A stretch of DNA of 64,000 nucleotides from Onchocerca lupi. Lineage: Eukaryota; Nematoda; Chromadorea; Rhabditida; Onchocercidae. Made by a program: the position numbers and the translations under genes. The stretch's first letter is position 1. Every line of letters begins with the position of its first letter. This document shows, piece after piece, positions 13,520 through 26,223 of the stretch. The notes under the pieces are model-generated. The model saw only the letters and a list, made by a program, of their open reading frames with translations. It ran no database searches and was not told where the DNA came from. Location: assembly GCA_028564675.1 (NCBI GenBank), contig JAOVVO010000048.1, forward strand, positions 1 through 64,000, read 5' to 3'.

Positions 13520-13590
13520 AGGAAGATAAGTAAATGATAAACGGTACGAGGCGTGGTGACAATCTATGATAATATGATAACTATCACTGC
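13520..13590 (+). promoter_or_regulatory. cluster of GATA sites upstream of the plus-strand collagen
   Basis: Within about 130 bp of the collagen ATG there are AGATAA (13524-13529), TGATAA (13535-13540, 13567-13572 and 13575-13580) and a reverse TGATAG (13581-13586). Hypodermal GATA factors (ELT-1/ELT-3 class) are known regulators of cuticle collagen genes, so this could be the proximal promoter. WGATAA words are frequent in AT-rich DNA; only the density and position are suggestive. Confidence 0.45.
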
Positions 13591-13647
13591 GACACTTTAT
13601 ATTTTAATAAAAATTAAGTAACTTTTAGCTTTTTTTTTTTGATAGAA

Positions 13648-15295
13648 ATGGAAGAAAAACCGCGACCCTATTCGATGAAGGCAAATGCCTTTGTAGCCAT
13701 CGTCTTGGCCACAGGTGCTATTACAACATGTATGATAGCATTTCCAATCATTTTCATCTATATTCAATCACTGGAAAGTTATGTGCAAACAGACTTAGAT
13801 CTATGCAAGGTAAATGAAGCAATAATTAGCTTTTATCAGCTATTAATTAATAATCAATGATTATCATTAATAATAGTTAATTACTTTTATTGTTATTGTT
13901 GCACTATTAAATCTTTTTAGAGCAATCATTTGATTAATTACAAAAATATCATTTCATTAATTGGAATTTTTGAACAAAAATAGGGAAGTAAATAAAGTTT
14001 GAAATTTGAAAAATTTTTCACTTGCAGAACAGAGAAATTTAGCAAAAAATGATTCAGATGCGTGCTCGGAATATGTGGAAAGAATTGCTTGAAATGAAAA
14101 CTGGAGAGAAGCATTTGACAGCTCTACGTGTTAGTCGTGCAGCTAAGGTGATGAAAAAGGTCGCAAAAGATGCCAACCGTCAACGACGTCAACAAGCAGG
14201 CCTGTGTTGTACATGCCAACGTGGACCACCTGGACCACCGGGTGAACCAGGACCTGATGGTGAGAAAGATAATCGTGCACCTTGTTCATGAGTCTAGAAG
14301 AACAAAAGAAGTAAACAGTTGAAAAAAAAAGAAACAAGGAATTTCAAAATAGACATAAGTCAAACTTCCTTATTTTTGGTGTTCATTCGACATCAAAAAA
14401 AAAAGGACGTAAGTAAATCATACTTTAAGATTGTAAACAAAAATTCTATTGATTTATTTAATTTAACCTTTCAAAAAAGGAATTTTTAAAATTAAAAAAT
14501 TTAGTTGGCAACAACTGAATGGCCATATTAGTTCGAAAATGATTTTTGAACTCATAAGCAAATTTTTCAGCTTGAATTAATAAATTTTCAAATATTATAG
14601 GTGCGAACGGTATTGATGGTGTTATTGGTGACATTGGGCCGCCAGGAATGCAAGCAATAGCACCACCAGAATATGAGCGACGATTGCCAGAACAATGTCC
14701 ATGTGATGCTCCAGAAGGCCCGCCAGGTATTCCAGGACCGCGTGGGCCAACAGGACCTCCAGGAGATGCCGGGATGCCAGGTGTTGATGGTGCGCCAGGT
14801 GAGCCTGGAGCACCTGGGCTACCAGGACTACCAGGTCGGAATGGTAATCCTGGAATGAAAGGCCCGCCAGGTTTACCAGGAAGGCAGACACCGGGCGCTG
14901 AAGGACCACCTGGACCACCAGGGCCACCAGGAAGGCCAGGAAATGCTGGACTGCGTGGACCACCAGGACTACGTATGTTCTTTTTTTTTCTCAACAATGA
15001 TTGTATCATATATTTTATTTAAATTATAATCTAATAATACAGCTTTTAATTAGGGTATGCGATCGAGCAATTAAAAGTGAATTTTGACTACTTTCACGAT
15101 GTATTGATTGGAAATTTATGAATTTCAGCTGGTGCAAACGGAGAACCAGGAAGAGGCGGTGAACCTGGTCCAATGGGACCACCAGGTCAACCAGGACGGC
15201 CAGGACCACCAGGACCTCCCGGTAAGCCAGGTGAACAGGGACCAAAAGGACGTTGTGATCATTGTCCACCTGCTCGATTGGCTCCGGGTTATTAA
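13648..15295 (+). CDS. cuticle collagen (305 aa, four exons)
   Basis: Cuticle structural protein. Exons: 13648-13809, 14043-14259, 14601-14972, 15129-15295, with consistent phases. The order is a short cytoplasmic N-terminus, a transmembrane/signal-anchor segment (about residues 12-36), and a non-collagenous region with the conserved Trp. An RQRR furin/BLI-4-type cleavage motif (100-103) comes next, then a C-C-T-C cluster (109-112). A first short Gly-X-Y run leads to an interruption containing C-P-C (159-161) and then long Gly-X-Y blocks. The C-terminus is CDHCPPARLAPGY, a C-x2-C end typical of cuticle collagens. The 5' flank has an AG after a TAACTTTTAG tract that could accept a spliced leader. 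The exon 2 acceptor is the weaker of two sites 15 nt apart, because the stronger TTGCAG (AG at 14026-14027) would bring in a TAG. I cannot assign a specific col/dpy/rol orthologue. Confidence 0.94.
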
Positions 15296-15366
15296 GCAGG
15301 TGTATTTCCTAATTACTCAATCGCTTCCATTATTATTCTTCCCATTGTGATCATTGATGAAAGTCC

Positions 15367-15372
15367 AATAAA
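15367..15372 (+). promoter_or_regulatory. poly(A) signal of the plus-strand collagen
   Basis: AATAAA about 72 nt after the collagen stop codon, a normal distance for a nematode 3'UTR. Confidence 0.65.
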
Positions 15373-15892
15373 TATTTAAACACAACATGTTTGCATTTTA
15401 ACAACGATTAAGATTTCAACAAGCAAAAAATGTTGAATTTGTGTTGAATTTCAATTTAAAAATGGTTCAAAGGTCAATATCAATGCTTATAAAGGATTAT
15501 AGTAAATATGCAACAAATTCGCAAATATCGGGAGCATTATTTTCAAGTTGGAATTCTGAAAAATTATAAAAGAATAAATTTTGCGAATTTCAAATTTTAT
15601 GGATGCATTTCTTTTTTTCGACAGATCTTATTTTCCTTAAAATTTTATAAATTTACATTTTTAAATTTTTTCTTGATCAAATTTCTCAAGTAAAATACAA
15701 CTTTTTTGGATTTTACTTATAAATAATTTAATAATTATTGCATAAATTATAGTACTGTTTAAAATATTGTAAAAATATTAAAAATTAGCTGGATCGGCCA
15801 TGCTCCGCGAGTTCGGCTTCAGTTATTTTATATAAATAATAACATCAATATTCATTTGTACAGAATCTTAAACCTCCAAAAGTTCTCAAACA

Positions 15893-16120
15893 AAATCTTG
15901 GTCATCGGAAAATCCCTGCCAACTGCTTTGAAATTTTGATGCAACTCTGCATTCGAACATTATTATTTACTATTATTTATTGTTACTTATTATTATTTAT
16001 CATTATTATTAATTATTACTATTCCGGAAGAGAAAGAGAGAGAGAGAAATGGGAGGCAGAAGGAGAGTGAGAGAAAGAAAGGGAGGCAGAGTAAACAAAT
16101 CCCGTCTCCTCATTTACTTT
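15893..16120 (+). repeat. dispersed ATT-rich repeat, copy 1
   Basis: A head containing GCTTTGAAATTTTGA then a short CAAC/GCATT-containing segment, followed by (ATT)n-type sequence and then a purine-rich block of GAGA and GGAGG words. The same order occurs at 20742-21254. Confidence 0.55.
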
Positions 16121-18299
16121 TAGTTCTCACGGACGTGACACGTGAAAAAAGTAAGTAGTCTATATAAAAATGATGGCCTATTGAGATACAAAATTATGTC
16201 AAAACTTGAAAAAAATCGGTGGAGAACTTCCGGAGATCTGGTCTGAATAACAAGCAGCATTTACATTTTTATTCATATAGATTAATCCAAAATTTGACAG
16301 AAATTTAATAAAAATTAATGAAAACACAATAAAAACAATAGCAAACCTGGATGAAAGCCAGTAATTATCTGATGTAAACATACACATTTTAACATATTTA
16401 ATCCTACAGTTCATTATTACTTATTGAATTAAATCTATTTGTTTAAAAGTTGTATCTTCAAAAGAGTGCAATCGAACGAAATTTTATACTATTTCAAAGG
16501 GTTAGAATGTCATTTTACGTTTCATCTGTTAATATCAATTCCAAATGACATATTTTATTTCATCGTTAGACAAAAGAGGCAAGAAGCAGCAATGATTGAA
16601 ATGAAATAGAAGTGTAAAACAAAATAAAAGTCATATGTCTTGGCAATTATAGTTATACCGACCATTGGAATTATTATTATTTCAATCTACGCTTTTACCT
16701 ACAATTAAAATACTGAAATTCTAACTATTTAATAAGTAGTTCAATCATTACTTTAATCTGAAAAATATTCCACAAACGCTTTCTGCCTATTTTCTTAATT
16801 TTAAAATTTTAAATTTTATCTTTTTGTCTAAAGCTCAATGCAAAAAGAAAGAGAGAAAGAAAAATATTGATGACTATTCATTTAAAAAAAAATTACTGCA
16901 TAAAAAAATCGACTAGAGCAAAATTTTTTTTTTTATTTTCAAATTTTTTTTGCATAGAATAAATTGATTGAAGTTGTAATGCTCACAGCTAGATTTTACA
17001 ATTTGTTGACTCATCTAACCAACTGCTTATTCTCTTTCAATTCTTCTTTTTCTCTTTATTTTCAACTTTTTTGATCGCATTTCGACTAAAATCATTCTAA
17101 TCATTCATTGTAATTATTAACATATCAATTATCATATGTGAAATGAAATTCGTCTCATTTATCTGCGAAATATTTCTTCTTGTCTGTGTTTTTCTAATTT
17201 CAATTCTTTTCTTGACATTACGTCATAGACATTACTATGAATGACAAATGGCTATTTCATTTTTTATGTAATTATGCGAAAGTTCGCAGCAAATATCTCA
17301 AAATTGATAAATCGCTTTGCAAGTTTTTATTTTTAGCTTGTGCAATTCTTTTTTCAAATGCAAAAAAATGATTGACGCATGACATTGACGTATTTACATA
17401 CGCTTAGAAATGATAAAAAACGAATTCAACTCATTCATAATCAATACCATCATCAGATAGCATACAGCACTTCTTACTACATGTTGTTTCTTTCAACGAA
17501 ATTGATATGATTTATCTAAAATTTTAAGCGAAAACATATCACTTTAGATATTACTTCCCATCATAATTGTGTTAAATATTAATTATTCAAATTACTCAAT
17601 TAGATCTGCTTCTAGAAATAGAAGAAAAAAAAAATGAAAAAACCGAAAGGTGAAAAAAAGCAAATGATTTCCTTAATTATCAGTAAAATTGATACTTTTG
17701 TAAGTTTGAAAATATGATAATATTAATAATTTCCTATTATTTAAAATGACTAATCAAATCTCGAGAATTTTATTCAATTTACTGCTATTATTATTGCTTC
17801 TATTTCAGTTGCATTTGTGATTATTCTTTTTTTCTTTCAAATAATTGGCTGAATATATATTTAAACTTTTCAGCAAAATCATATAAATATATATTATAAT
17901 ATTACAACATAAAAACTATACACATTCAAATGAACATCATATCATCGTATTTCTCGCATTTTCTCTTTCTCTTTCTCTCTCTCTCTGTTTTGTTTCTCGA
18001 GAATTTTGAAACTATTTCAAACATCTTTTCGAGAATTACCTTTTACGTCAAAATTGATCATGCTTTTATACTTCGTTTAAAAAAATATTAATTTAAAATC
18101 ACAAAATGTATTTCTTGTTCGTTAGTTATTTTGATTTCTTTTTTTTTTTATTCATGTATATATACTTTTATGTCTTAAAAACTTGTTTCATTTATATATA
18201 TTCTTGTTGCGGCAATTATTTTTGAAGAATTAAATTATTTGCAACAATTTTTTTTATATTGTCATTATCATCGTCATTTTTTCAAATGATAAGCTATCT

Positions 18300-18545
18300 T
18301 AGCAGTGATAACAGTGCAGTAATGGAATAATGAAGTAGTAATAATAGCAGCAACAGTAGTAGCAGTAGTAGTGAAAAACGTAAGAATAAGAATATTAATA
18401 AAATTAATAATAATTTTATTTGTAGCAGCAGCAATATTAGTAGTAATAGCATTATTAGCAGTAATCGTAGCAGTTTGTGGTAGTAGGAAAGCAAAAAGAA
18501 TAATAGTAAATAACTGTAGTAGGAGAAGTAGTAACCGGAGAATGA
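18300..18545. repeat. degenerate AGT/AGC/AAT triplet microsatellite
   Basis: Imperfect trinucleotide repeats (agt, agc, aat, gta words) over about 245 bp. They keep frames open on both strands and so produce spurious Leu-rich and Val/Ile-rich ORFs. Confidence 0.75.
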
Positions 18546-20005
18546 AATATAAATCATCAAATAAAAAAAAAAAAGATGGATTTTAAATTTTCTAAAGTTT
18601 AAATCTATCTTCTTCTTTATTTTTATATTCTTTCTTTCTTCCTTTTTTTCTCCTTCTTACCCTTTCTCTTCCTCTCCAAATAATCACATCAATTTATCAT
18701 TTACATTAAGAAAAAAGAAAGAAACCTTTTGGTTCGATAGATCATTGTCATTTTTTGTTATAATCAATAGTATCCTCTTCCTTTCTAATATATCTATCTT
18801 ATTAGATTATATGTTTTAGAATTTAAAAATTTTGAAAAAAAAATTTCGAATTTTTCATGCTCACTTTTTTCGAAGTTATTATCATCATTCTCATACTTTA
18901 TTTCTAATCTTTATGTAACATTCTTTTTTTTTTTTTTCAAATCTTATTTATTTGTCAATTGCCGTCATATTAATATATGTTTTTTTATTATACTAATACT
19001 TATTTAATAATCGCTATCTATCAATACACATACAATAAATACAAACATGTTACAATTAAAATAATCGTTATTGTTGTAGCATTAACAATACACATGCAAT
19101 AGATAGTTGATAGCATAGACAATAGTTAACATTGTTTCCGTTTTCAAAACAATAAGCACGAATAATTTATAGCAAAAAGATGACAATTGTTATGTTAATC
19201 GTTAATTTTCTAAATATTTTGCCTATGAACAAATGAATTTCGATAATATAATGATAAAGAAGTTAATTAATGAAGAAAAAAAAAGAAATTTATTCATTTT
19301 TCATAGTAAAATTATTTCTGCTATCATGATTCTCTGTATAAAATGAGTCATTTGTCCAAATTTGATCAAAATCAAATTCAGATAATTTCCATTTTTCTCT
19401 TCTTTTTTCGGAAACATTTTGCAACAATGAAATTGTATCCCTTTCTTTTCGAATTTTAGAGAAAAAGCAGAAAAGGAAAGGAAACAGGGGAAAATAGAAA
19501 AAAAAAAAAAAGAAAATAGAAAAAGAAGAAATTTGAAAATTTCGAATAATGTAAACAATCATTATAAAAGCAGTCTTCGATTTATCTCCTCTCATCATTT
19601 CTATAATATTTAGAATTTTTATTGAAATATAAATTGTTAGTGTTAATGATAACATTGATAATGAAATTTTTCTTATCAATATTTGTATGCATCATTTTTA
19701 TATTTTTTACTTTATAGTCACTTATTCACTTAATTTACCATTCTCCTGTTCTCCAGAAAGAAAAAAGGAAATTTTAAATAAATTAATTGCAATAATAATT
19801 CAACTAAGTATGAAAATTTCTGTCAAGTTATAAATTCCAAATATAATCAGACATCATAATACAGTAAATGATAATGATACTTTTTAAATGAAACATATTG
19901 TAATTAATTCTATTTGTTTATGAATGTATATATGTGTGTATCGAATACTATCAATTTACTTTTCATTTACTTTTTTTGTTTGTTTCCGAAACTACGTGAA
20001 AGCAA

Positions 20006-23000
20006 ATGGTATCAATTGGAAATTGCAAAATATCATATCAACCACCATCATTATCGAATATCAGTGATAATAATGGTCCTTCACTTTGTCAAGTAAGTAT
20101 TACATAGAAAAGAAATATATTTTATGCTTTGACAAGTCTAATAGACAATAATAATTCAAAAATTTTCTAATTTTAAAATAATCACAAAATCTGGATATGT
20201 TGTAAAATAATTATAGTTGATATAATTCCATAAAATCAAATATTTATTGTCATTTTTAATCATTATGTTCATAAATAAGTAAATAAATAAATATAAAAAT
20301 GAATAGAAAAGAAAAAGGATCCATAAAAAAAAATGTTTATTTCTGTCCGGTTTCCAAAAGTATTAGTGCGATTAGTAGAAAGAATTCCGGAATTTGCAAA
20401 AATAAATATAATCCAATCCAAATTACCGGGTAATTAGCTTAATAGTATAATTATTATATAGAAAGAGAAGGAGGAAAATCTGCCTGATTTACATTAACAG
20501 ATTATATTACAACTTGTAACCTTGACCTTGATCTAAAATTATTCTACGGCAATTATATGACTACAGATTAACATAAATCTCCTTTATGGCGCATTTTGAT
20601 GATTTTATTTTAATGAAATTTATATCGTAATTATAAATCAAGTTTTCATGTTGCATTTTTAAAAAAGAAATAAGTAATTAGTGACAAGTTGTTGTGATTA
20701 TATTCTTTATATATTAGAATAAAATAAAATCTTGAATATGGGAAAGTCCTCACCTATTGCTTTGAAATTTTGACACAACGTTGCATTTGAATATGCGCTT
20801 GATTTTAAATATTTATTATTATTTATTATTACTTATCATTATTTATTATTATTTATCATTTTTTTTACCACTCAGTATTACCTATTATTCATTATTATTT
20901 ATTTTCATTTATTATTATTCATTATTATTTTTTATTATTCACTATTACTCATTATCGTTTATTATTATTTATTATTACTTATATATGAAAATATTATCAT
21001 TATTTATTATTATTCATTTTTATTGATTACTATTCACTACAATTTATTACATTTATCCTTATTTATCATTATTTATTATTACTTACGTGAAAACATTATT
21101 ATTTACTATTATTTATCAATTATTTATCATTATTCATTATTATTTATTATTATTCACTACTATTAATTATTATTCATTATTTTTTAATTAATAATAGTAA
21201 TTATTAGAAAAATGGAAGGAAGAACGAGAATGAGAATAAAAAGGGAAGGTGGATTATTATTATTATCATCAGTGATATTTATTTTCATTTATTTATTTTT
21301 TCTAGATGCAAATCGGAAATTTCTCTAGTACTTGCTTTTATATGCAAATTAAAAAAATTCTCCCGATCCAAAACTTTATTTTCTACTTGCAAACTAAAAC
21401 TTAATCAACAGAAAACATAGTCTTAATAAAGGAAATAAAATCAATGAAGTATTAAAAAGTTTATTAATAACCTAAGGCATAAATATATATGGAAATTTTT
21501 CAATCTTTTTTTTTTATAGACAATTATTTTTTCAATCATTAAATCAAAAATGAACTAGCGAGAAATCTGAAAAAGTTCAAGAAATTATTAATTCATTTTT
21601 CAATTTCAGTATTTACCTCACAAATAATCGATAAAATACGATCAATAAGAAAAAAGAAAATGAATAATATCAAATGTATATTTATTATCTAATTTTGACC
21701 ATATTTACAGGTTTGCTTCGAGCCATTCAAGCAAAATATTTGCATACCGAGACTTTTACCCTGTGGTCATAGTTTTTGCCATATTTGTATTACTGCTTTG
21801 AAACTTAATTCTATTTACATATGCAAATGTCCATTATGTCGATATTCGTTTCCGTTACGATATGATACAAACTTTCCAATCAATTACAGCCTGCTTGGTT
21901 TGTATTTTCTTTCCTCTTTTTTCCTTTTTTTTTTTTTATTTTTTGAAAAATTTTAGTTTAATTTTGTCAAATCAAATCTTAACTGATAATGAAAATAATA
22001 TTTGTTCTAATGCTATGAAGAATAAATTTTCTGATGTAAAATTAAACTTTGACCAATAAAAAATTTTTTTCGATTTCCTGATTTTTAGTAGCAAATTTTT
22101 ATTCGATTCAAGAATAATTCGTACAAATTCAATTCACTCTTTCATTAGAGAATGGAGCTGAACTAATTACTTCATGTTATCATTGCTTCCAAGTCTAAAA
22201 GTTCCTTCTTTTTTTCTTTTTATTTATTTCTCTTAATTTTAAATATTTTCAAAGCAAAAGGCCGACATTGAACAATGGCACCAATTAAATTAGTGAAATG
22301 TTGCGATGTTAACATAGTTATTGAATATCGAAATGTAAAAATTCAGAATAATTAAATTTAATATCGCTGAATTTAATGAGATAGGACATAAATGAGTTCA
22401 GTGTGATTAAATTTAATGTTTTATTATAATTATTAAATGCCGAATTAGCGGATAAATCAGATTTTAGTAACATTTATTTTTTTGCAGCTAAATTAAATTT
22501 TATAAATAGAACAAACTGATTATAATTTTCTTAAGTCTTCTCGAGATTTTTATGTTGCAAATCATATTTGAAGAATTTTTTATTTTTTTTTTATTAAAAA
22601 TTATATACTTCATTTAAAAATTTCGTTTCAATACTTCTCTTCATATTATTGTATAAAATATGAAAATGCTACAAAATGTTGAAGTAGAAATATTAGTGAA
22701 ATTATGAGAATAATTGACCAAAAAGATGCGAATTCGATGTATTATAATAAACAATAATTATTATGAACTTCTCAATGACAGAAACTTTCGTACATAATTC
22801 CATCGATCAAATGGAGCAATTTATTATTACTGTAATTAATCGAATTACTTCAAATATCGTAATTTTTTTTATTGAAAAATGGATAAGCAAGAAAGGTTTG
22901 AATATTAATAAAAGCGATTTCAAAAAGATTATATTATTTTTCTTTTCTTTTGGTTAGTAATAATCGTTATGAACAATACTTATCATTGTAAAGCTGATCG

Positions 23001-23731
23001 ATGATATGTTTGGAAATGAATGAGCAAAATTTCGAAAATTGGGAAAGTGAAAGTTTTTTTTCTTGAGAATTTAAATTCCTTTATGTTAAAATTTTTTGAA
23101 TGCATCCATATGAATCTTCGGTTCAATATTAGTATTAGAATAATTTTAATTTTGTTGATTTAAACAATTAAATTTAATAATATTTAATTCTCTACCTATG
23201 ATATCTTTCAATCATATTTTCGATTCAAATAGCTATCATCGTTTATCTTGATTCTTGCTATCATTATCATTTCACCTTGATCCCTTCTCCCTTAGAGAAA
23301 ACAATCAGTTAAACTACCTCATAATGTAACTATAAAACTATCATTTGATCCGATCTAATATTATGTATCAATTAATTTTATCGAGTTTCTAATTTATGAT
23401 ATAATTTTTACCATCAGTTGATCTAATTTTTTTTTTGTTTTTTTCAAATTATCATTATATTACAATTTGTAATTATAGTTTAGTTTCATCTAAAGAATCG
23501 GTGACATTTTATCGAACAGATAGAAACAAAATAAAGATAAATATTGTGCCTATGTTCGCAAATGAAATGACAAAAAAAGTGTCTTCTATCGATTCCCTCG
23601 CCAGTATTGATTCAAATTTATGGAATGAAAGGTTGCTTGAGCAGACCGAATGGAACGAATTGATTGTACTCAGTGACTGTGGATTTGAAACCAACCATTC
23701 ATTACAAATTTCTTTATTTTCTGATCAATAA
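20006..23731 (+). CDS. small RING-finger protein (173 aa, three exons)
   Basis: Probable RING-HC E3 ubiquitin ligase domain protein. Exons: 20006-20092, 21711-21897, 23484-23731; phases 0, 1 and end agree. The zinc ligands follow the RING pattern: C28-x2-C31-x15-C47-x-H49-x2-C52-x2-C55-x13-C69-x2-C72, including the segment LLPCGHSFCHIC. The first two ligands straddle the exon 1/2 junction (SLCQ then VCFEPF), which supports that junction. After the RING comes a motif FPLRYDTNFPINYSLL, then a C-terminal region without a recognised domain. An in-frame TGA precedes ATG 20006, so it is the start unless an upstream exon joins at the AAAG just before it. The TAA at 23729-23731 is followed in the same frame by about 55 basic, coding-like codons, so the gene may be longer or damaged. 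The exon 3 link is less certain than the RING itself. Confidence 0.65.
20742..21254 (+). repeat. dispersed ATT-rich repeat, copy 2, with a long ATT array
   Basis: Lies in intron 1 of the RING gene. The head shares TTGCTTTGAAATTTTGA and a following CAAC/GCATT segment with copy 1. An approximately 380-bp array of TTATT/CATT/CTATT units follows (about 20805-21190), then a purine-rich end. ORFs across it (poly Tyr/Leu/Ile) are artefacts. Confidence 0.6.
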
Positions 23732-23898
23732 AGTTTCATCGATAGAATGGCTTGGCAGGAAGATCGACAACAATCAAGAAAGATACTGCGAAGAAGAGTA
23801 AGAAAACAAAATTTATCCAAATCCAGTTCAGGAAGGGGACGAAGACGAGATTCATCTAAATTCAATTTATTCTTATCGATTTGCTCTTTTCTTCCAGG
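23732..23898 (+). other. in-frame coding-like extension after the RING gene stop
   Basis: Reading on in the frame of RING exon 3 beyond TAA 23729-23731 gives SFIDRMAWQEDRQQ and a strongly basic RRRVRKQ and GRGRRRDSS stretch before poly-T sequence. It may be a read-through extension, a nonsense-interrupted C-terminus, or chance. A GT at the GTAAGA near 23798 and a CTTCCAG near 23898 would also allow an intron here. Confidence 0.35.
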
Positions 23899-23955
23899 TG
23901 AATTCTCACTTCTTTTTTTTTTTCTTCCAAATTTTCATTCCTTTCATTTTTTGTA

Positions 23956-23986
<31 letters not shown>

Positions 23987-26189
23987 GTTCATCTTCGATT
24001 TCTCACTTTTTCACTTCATTTAATTGCTAGTATAATTGCTGCCAATTATTGATTTCATTGATAAAAATTTATTGATAAACGTTATCAAATACCTTATGAT
24101 TGAATTGATAAATAATAGTTAAGCAGATCAAAATATTCGATCAAAATATTTAAATATCACATGAGGAATTATGCCATTTAAAATCTTTCTTATTGTCTCT
24201 TTTATATTAAATTTTTCTTTTGCTTTTTATTTTTTTTTTATTGGACGATAATTCCCTTTTTGGATGACAAAAATAGAGGTGAAAATTGAATTTGAAGAGA
24301 TGAATTAGAGAATGACAAAATGATGCAACAATTTTGGAAGAGATTGAGAAATTGAAAAAATATTCGAAAATAATATATTGTAAGAGAGTGAGAAAATTTC
24401 CGGGTAGTTGAAAAGTATAAGTAGTAACAGAGATTTGAAAATTTTAAAATAAAAATTTGCAAGAAATAATTGTCATTTTAAATTTTGTAATTTATTCCAT
24501 GAATATGAATACAGGAAAATATTGCAATATTCGTAAAATTAAAAACAAATTATTGCTGAGATTCAGGTACACATGTGAGGCGGTGGAATTCCAGATTCCA
24601 TTTTTACACTGATACAGTTTATTTTTATCATATTTATGTATTAATTTCTATGCCAAAAAATGTGCAAAAAAAAACCTTAAATTTGCATTATGTTTAATTT
24701 ATCAAATGTGAATTTTCCTTGAAAATCATTTTTTTTTTCTTTTTTTTCTATAAATAGATTAGAATATGGAATATTTTACAATACTGGAAATTATTTTTAT
24801 AAGATATGTAAGATTTGATTTCATTCTTTTAATGTTTCATAATTTATTTTTCACCATAATGTATGTCGGAATTCGATATATCCGAATTCAAATAATTAAA
24901 TGTAATCGATATAATTTCATTTTTCAAAATAGTGATATTTTCTTTATTTTTGCAATCATTAATTCTGATAAATATATAAGTTCCAGAAGATTAATGAATA
25001 TATTAAATAGAATGGGTTATTTTTATTGTTTGTATTCCTTTTCATTTCTTTAAAATATCATATTCTGTAATCAATTATATTAAATATTTTGCTTATATTT
25101 ATTGTTGTATGAAATTTTATTTGGAATGAATTCATTTTTCAAAACTTTTAGTATTTGAAAAAAAAAAAAAACCAACAATAAATTCTTATCTGGACAAGCA
25201 GCACATGAATATCAAATATAAAAGATGAAATAATTACCTACAAAACTTTATTTGCATAGCAAAATGCAATTAAAATTTTCACCTATTGCTATAAAATCGC
25301 AATTTAGTTGCGATAAATTTAAAGTGAGATAGATATATTCCATTGTTCCATCTGATCTGATTCAATTTTGTAGAACAGTTTTCAAATTTCGAAATTTTTG
25401 TTTATGCTAAACAATTATTGAATTTTTATTATACGTAAAATGATAAGTTTCAAACAATACCGGTAATTTCGCTATCATAAAATCTGCCAGTTAAAAAATA
25501 ATATGATAGCCATTCTAATCTTCTTCACAATTCCAAAGTGATCAATTTGATAATTCTAACTTTATTTTGGATGAATATTTAGATTTCTAAATATTATATT
25601 ATTATTTTTAAATATTGTTTTATATTATTTTTATTTTTTGAATTTATTGGTAGGTATATTTTTTCAAAATTAGATGATTTTTTCTTTTGGGAGTAAACGG
25701 GAAATATAGGAGCGGGAAAAAACGAAGAGAAAGGAAAAGTGAATTTAATTAATGTACAAAAAACGTACTTTCTCATTCATTTTCTTCTTACGCAGGCTTT
25801 ATTAATTATCTTATTAAATTAAATTATTAAGTTCAATTATATTGTTATCTTTTTTATTGAGTAATTGACGAAAACAAAAAAATGTAAAATTAAAATCTCC
25901 CAAAGAAATCTTTTTTTTTTTTTTTTTGAAATTTATGCAACTTTTTTTTCAAATTAAAAAAAGAAAAAAAAGAACTGCCATCGAATTATACTGAAATAAT
26001 ATGCTAGTTGATATGATTGATTTACGATGATAATTGACTGGCACACGCTGGTCAAGTGGTCAAGTTGGTCATTTATTGATTATATACATACATAAATGTA
26101 TATATTCAGTGAAAGCTTATAATGTCCATCCACTGTTCATGCTCATTTAATTAGATTTCTATGCAAAGAGATGGAAAAGAAAGGTATCC

Positions 26190-26223
<34 letters not shown>

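Larger units (their letters stand above)
15380..20005. other. intergenic, repeats only
   Basis: No exon recognised. The stretch holds one copy of a dispersed repeat, purine-rich and CT-rich simple repeats (around 16030-16090 and 17960-17990), and a degenerate triplet array near 18.3-18.5 kb. ORFs in the triplet array on both strands are low-complexity artefacts. Confidence 0.6.

Noticed and set aside
14458..15009. 183-codon minus-strand Gly/Pro-rich ORF
   Set aside because: Reverse complement of the plus-strand collagen exon 3. The plus strand has the transmembrane part, cleavage site and CDHC end.
20781..21026. Tyr/Leu/Ile-rich ORF
   Set aside because: Translation of an ATT microsatellite array, not a protein.
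24766..25053. 95-codon ORF considered as a second bacterial relic
   Set aside because: No recognisable motif in its Ile/Phe/Tyr-rich translation; expected by chance in DNA this AT-rich.
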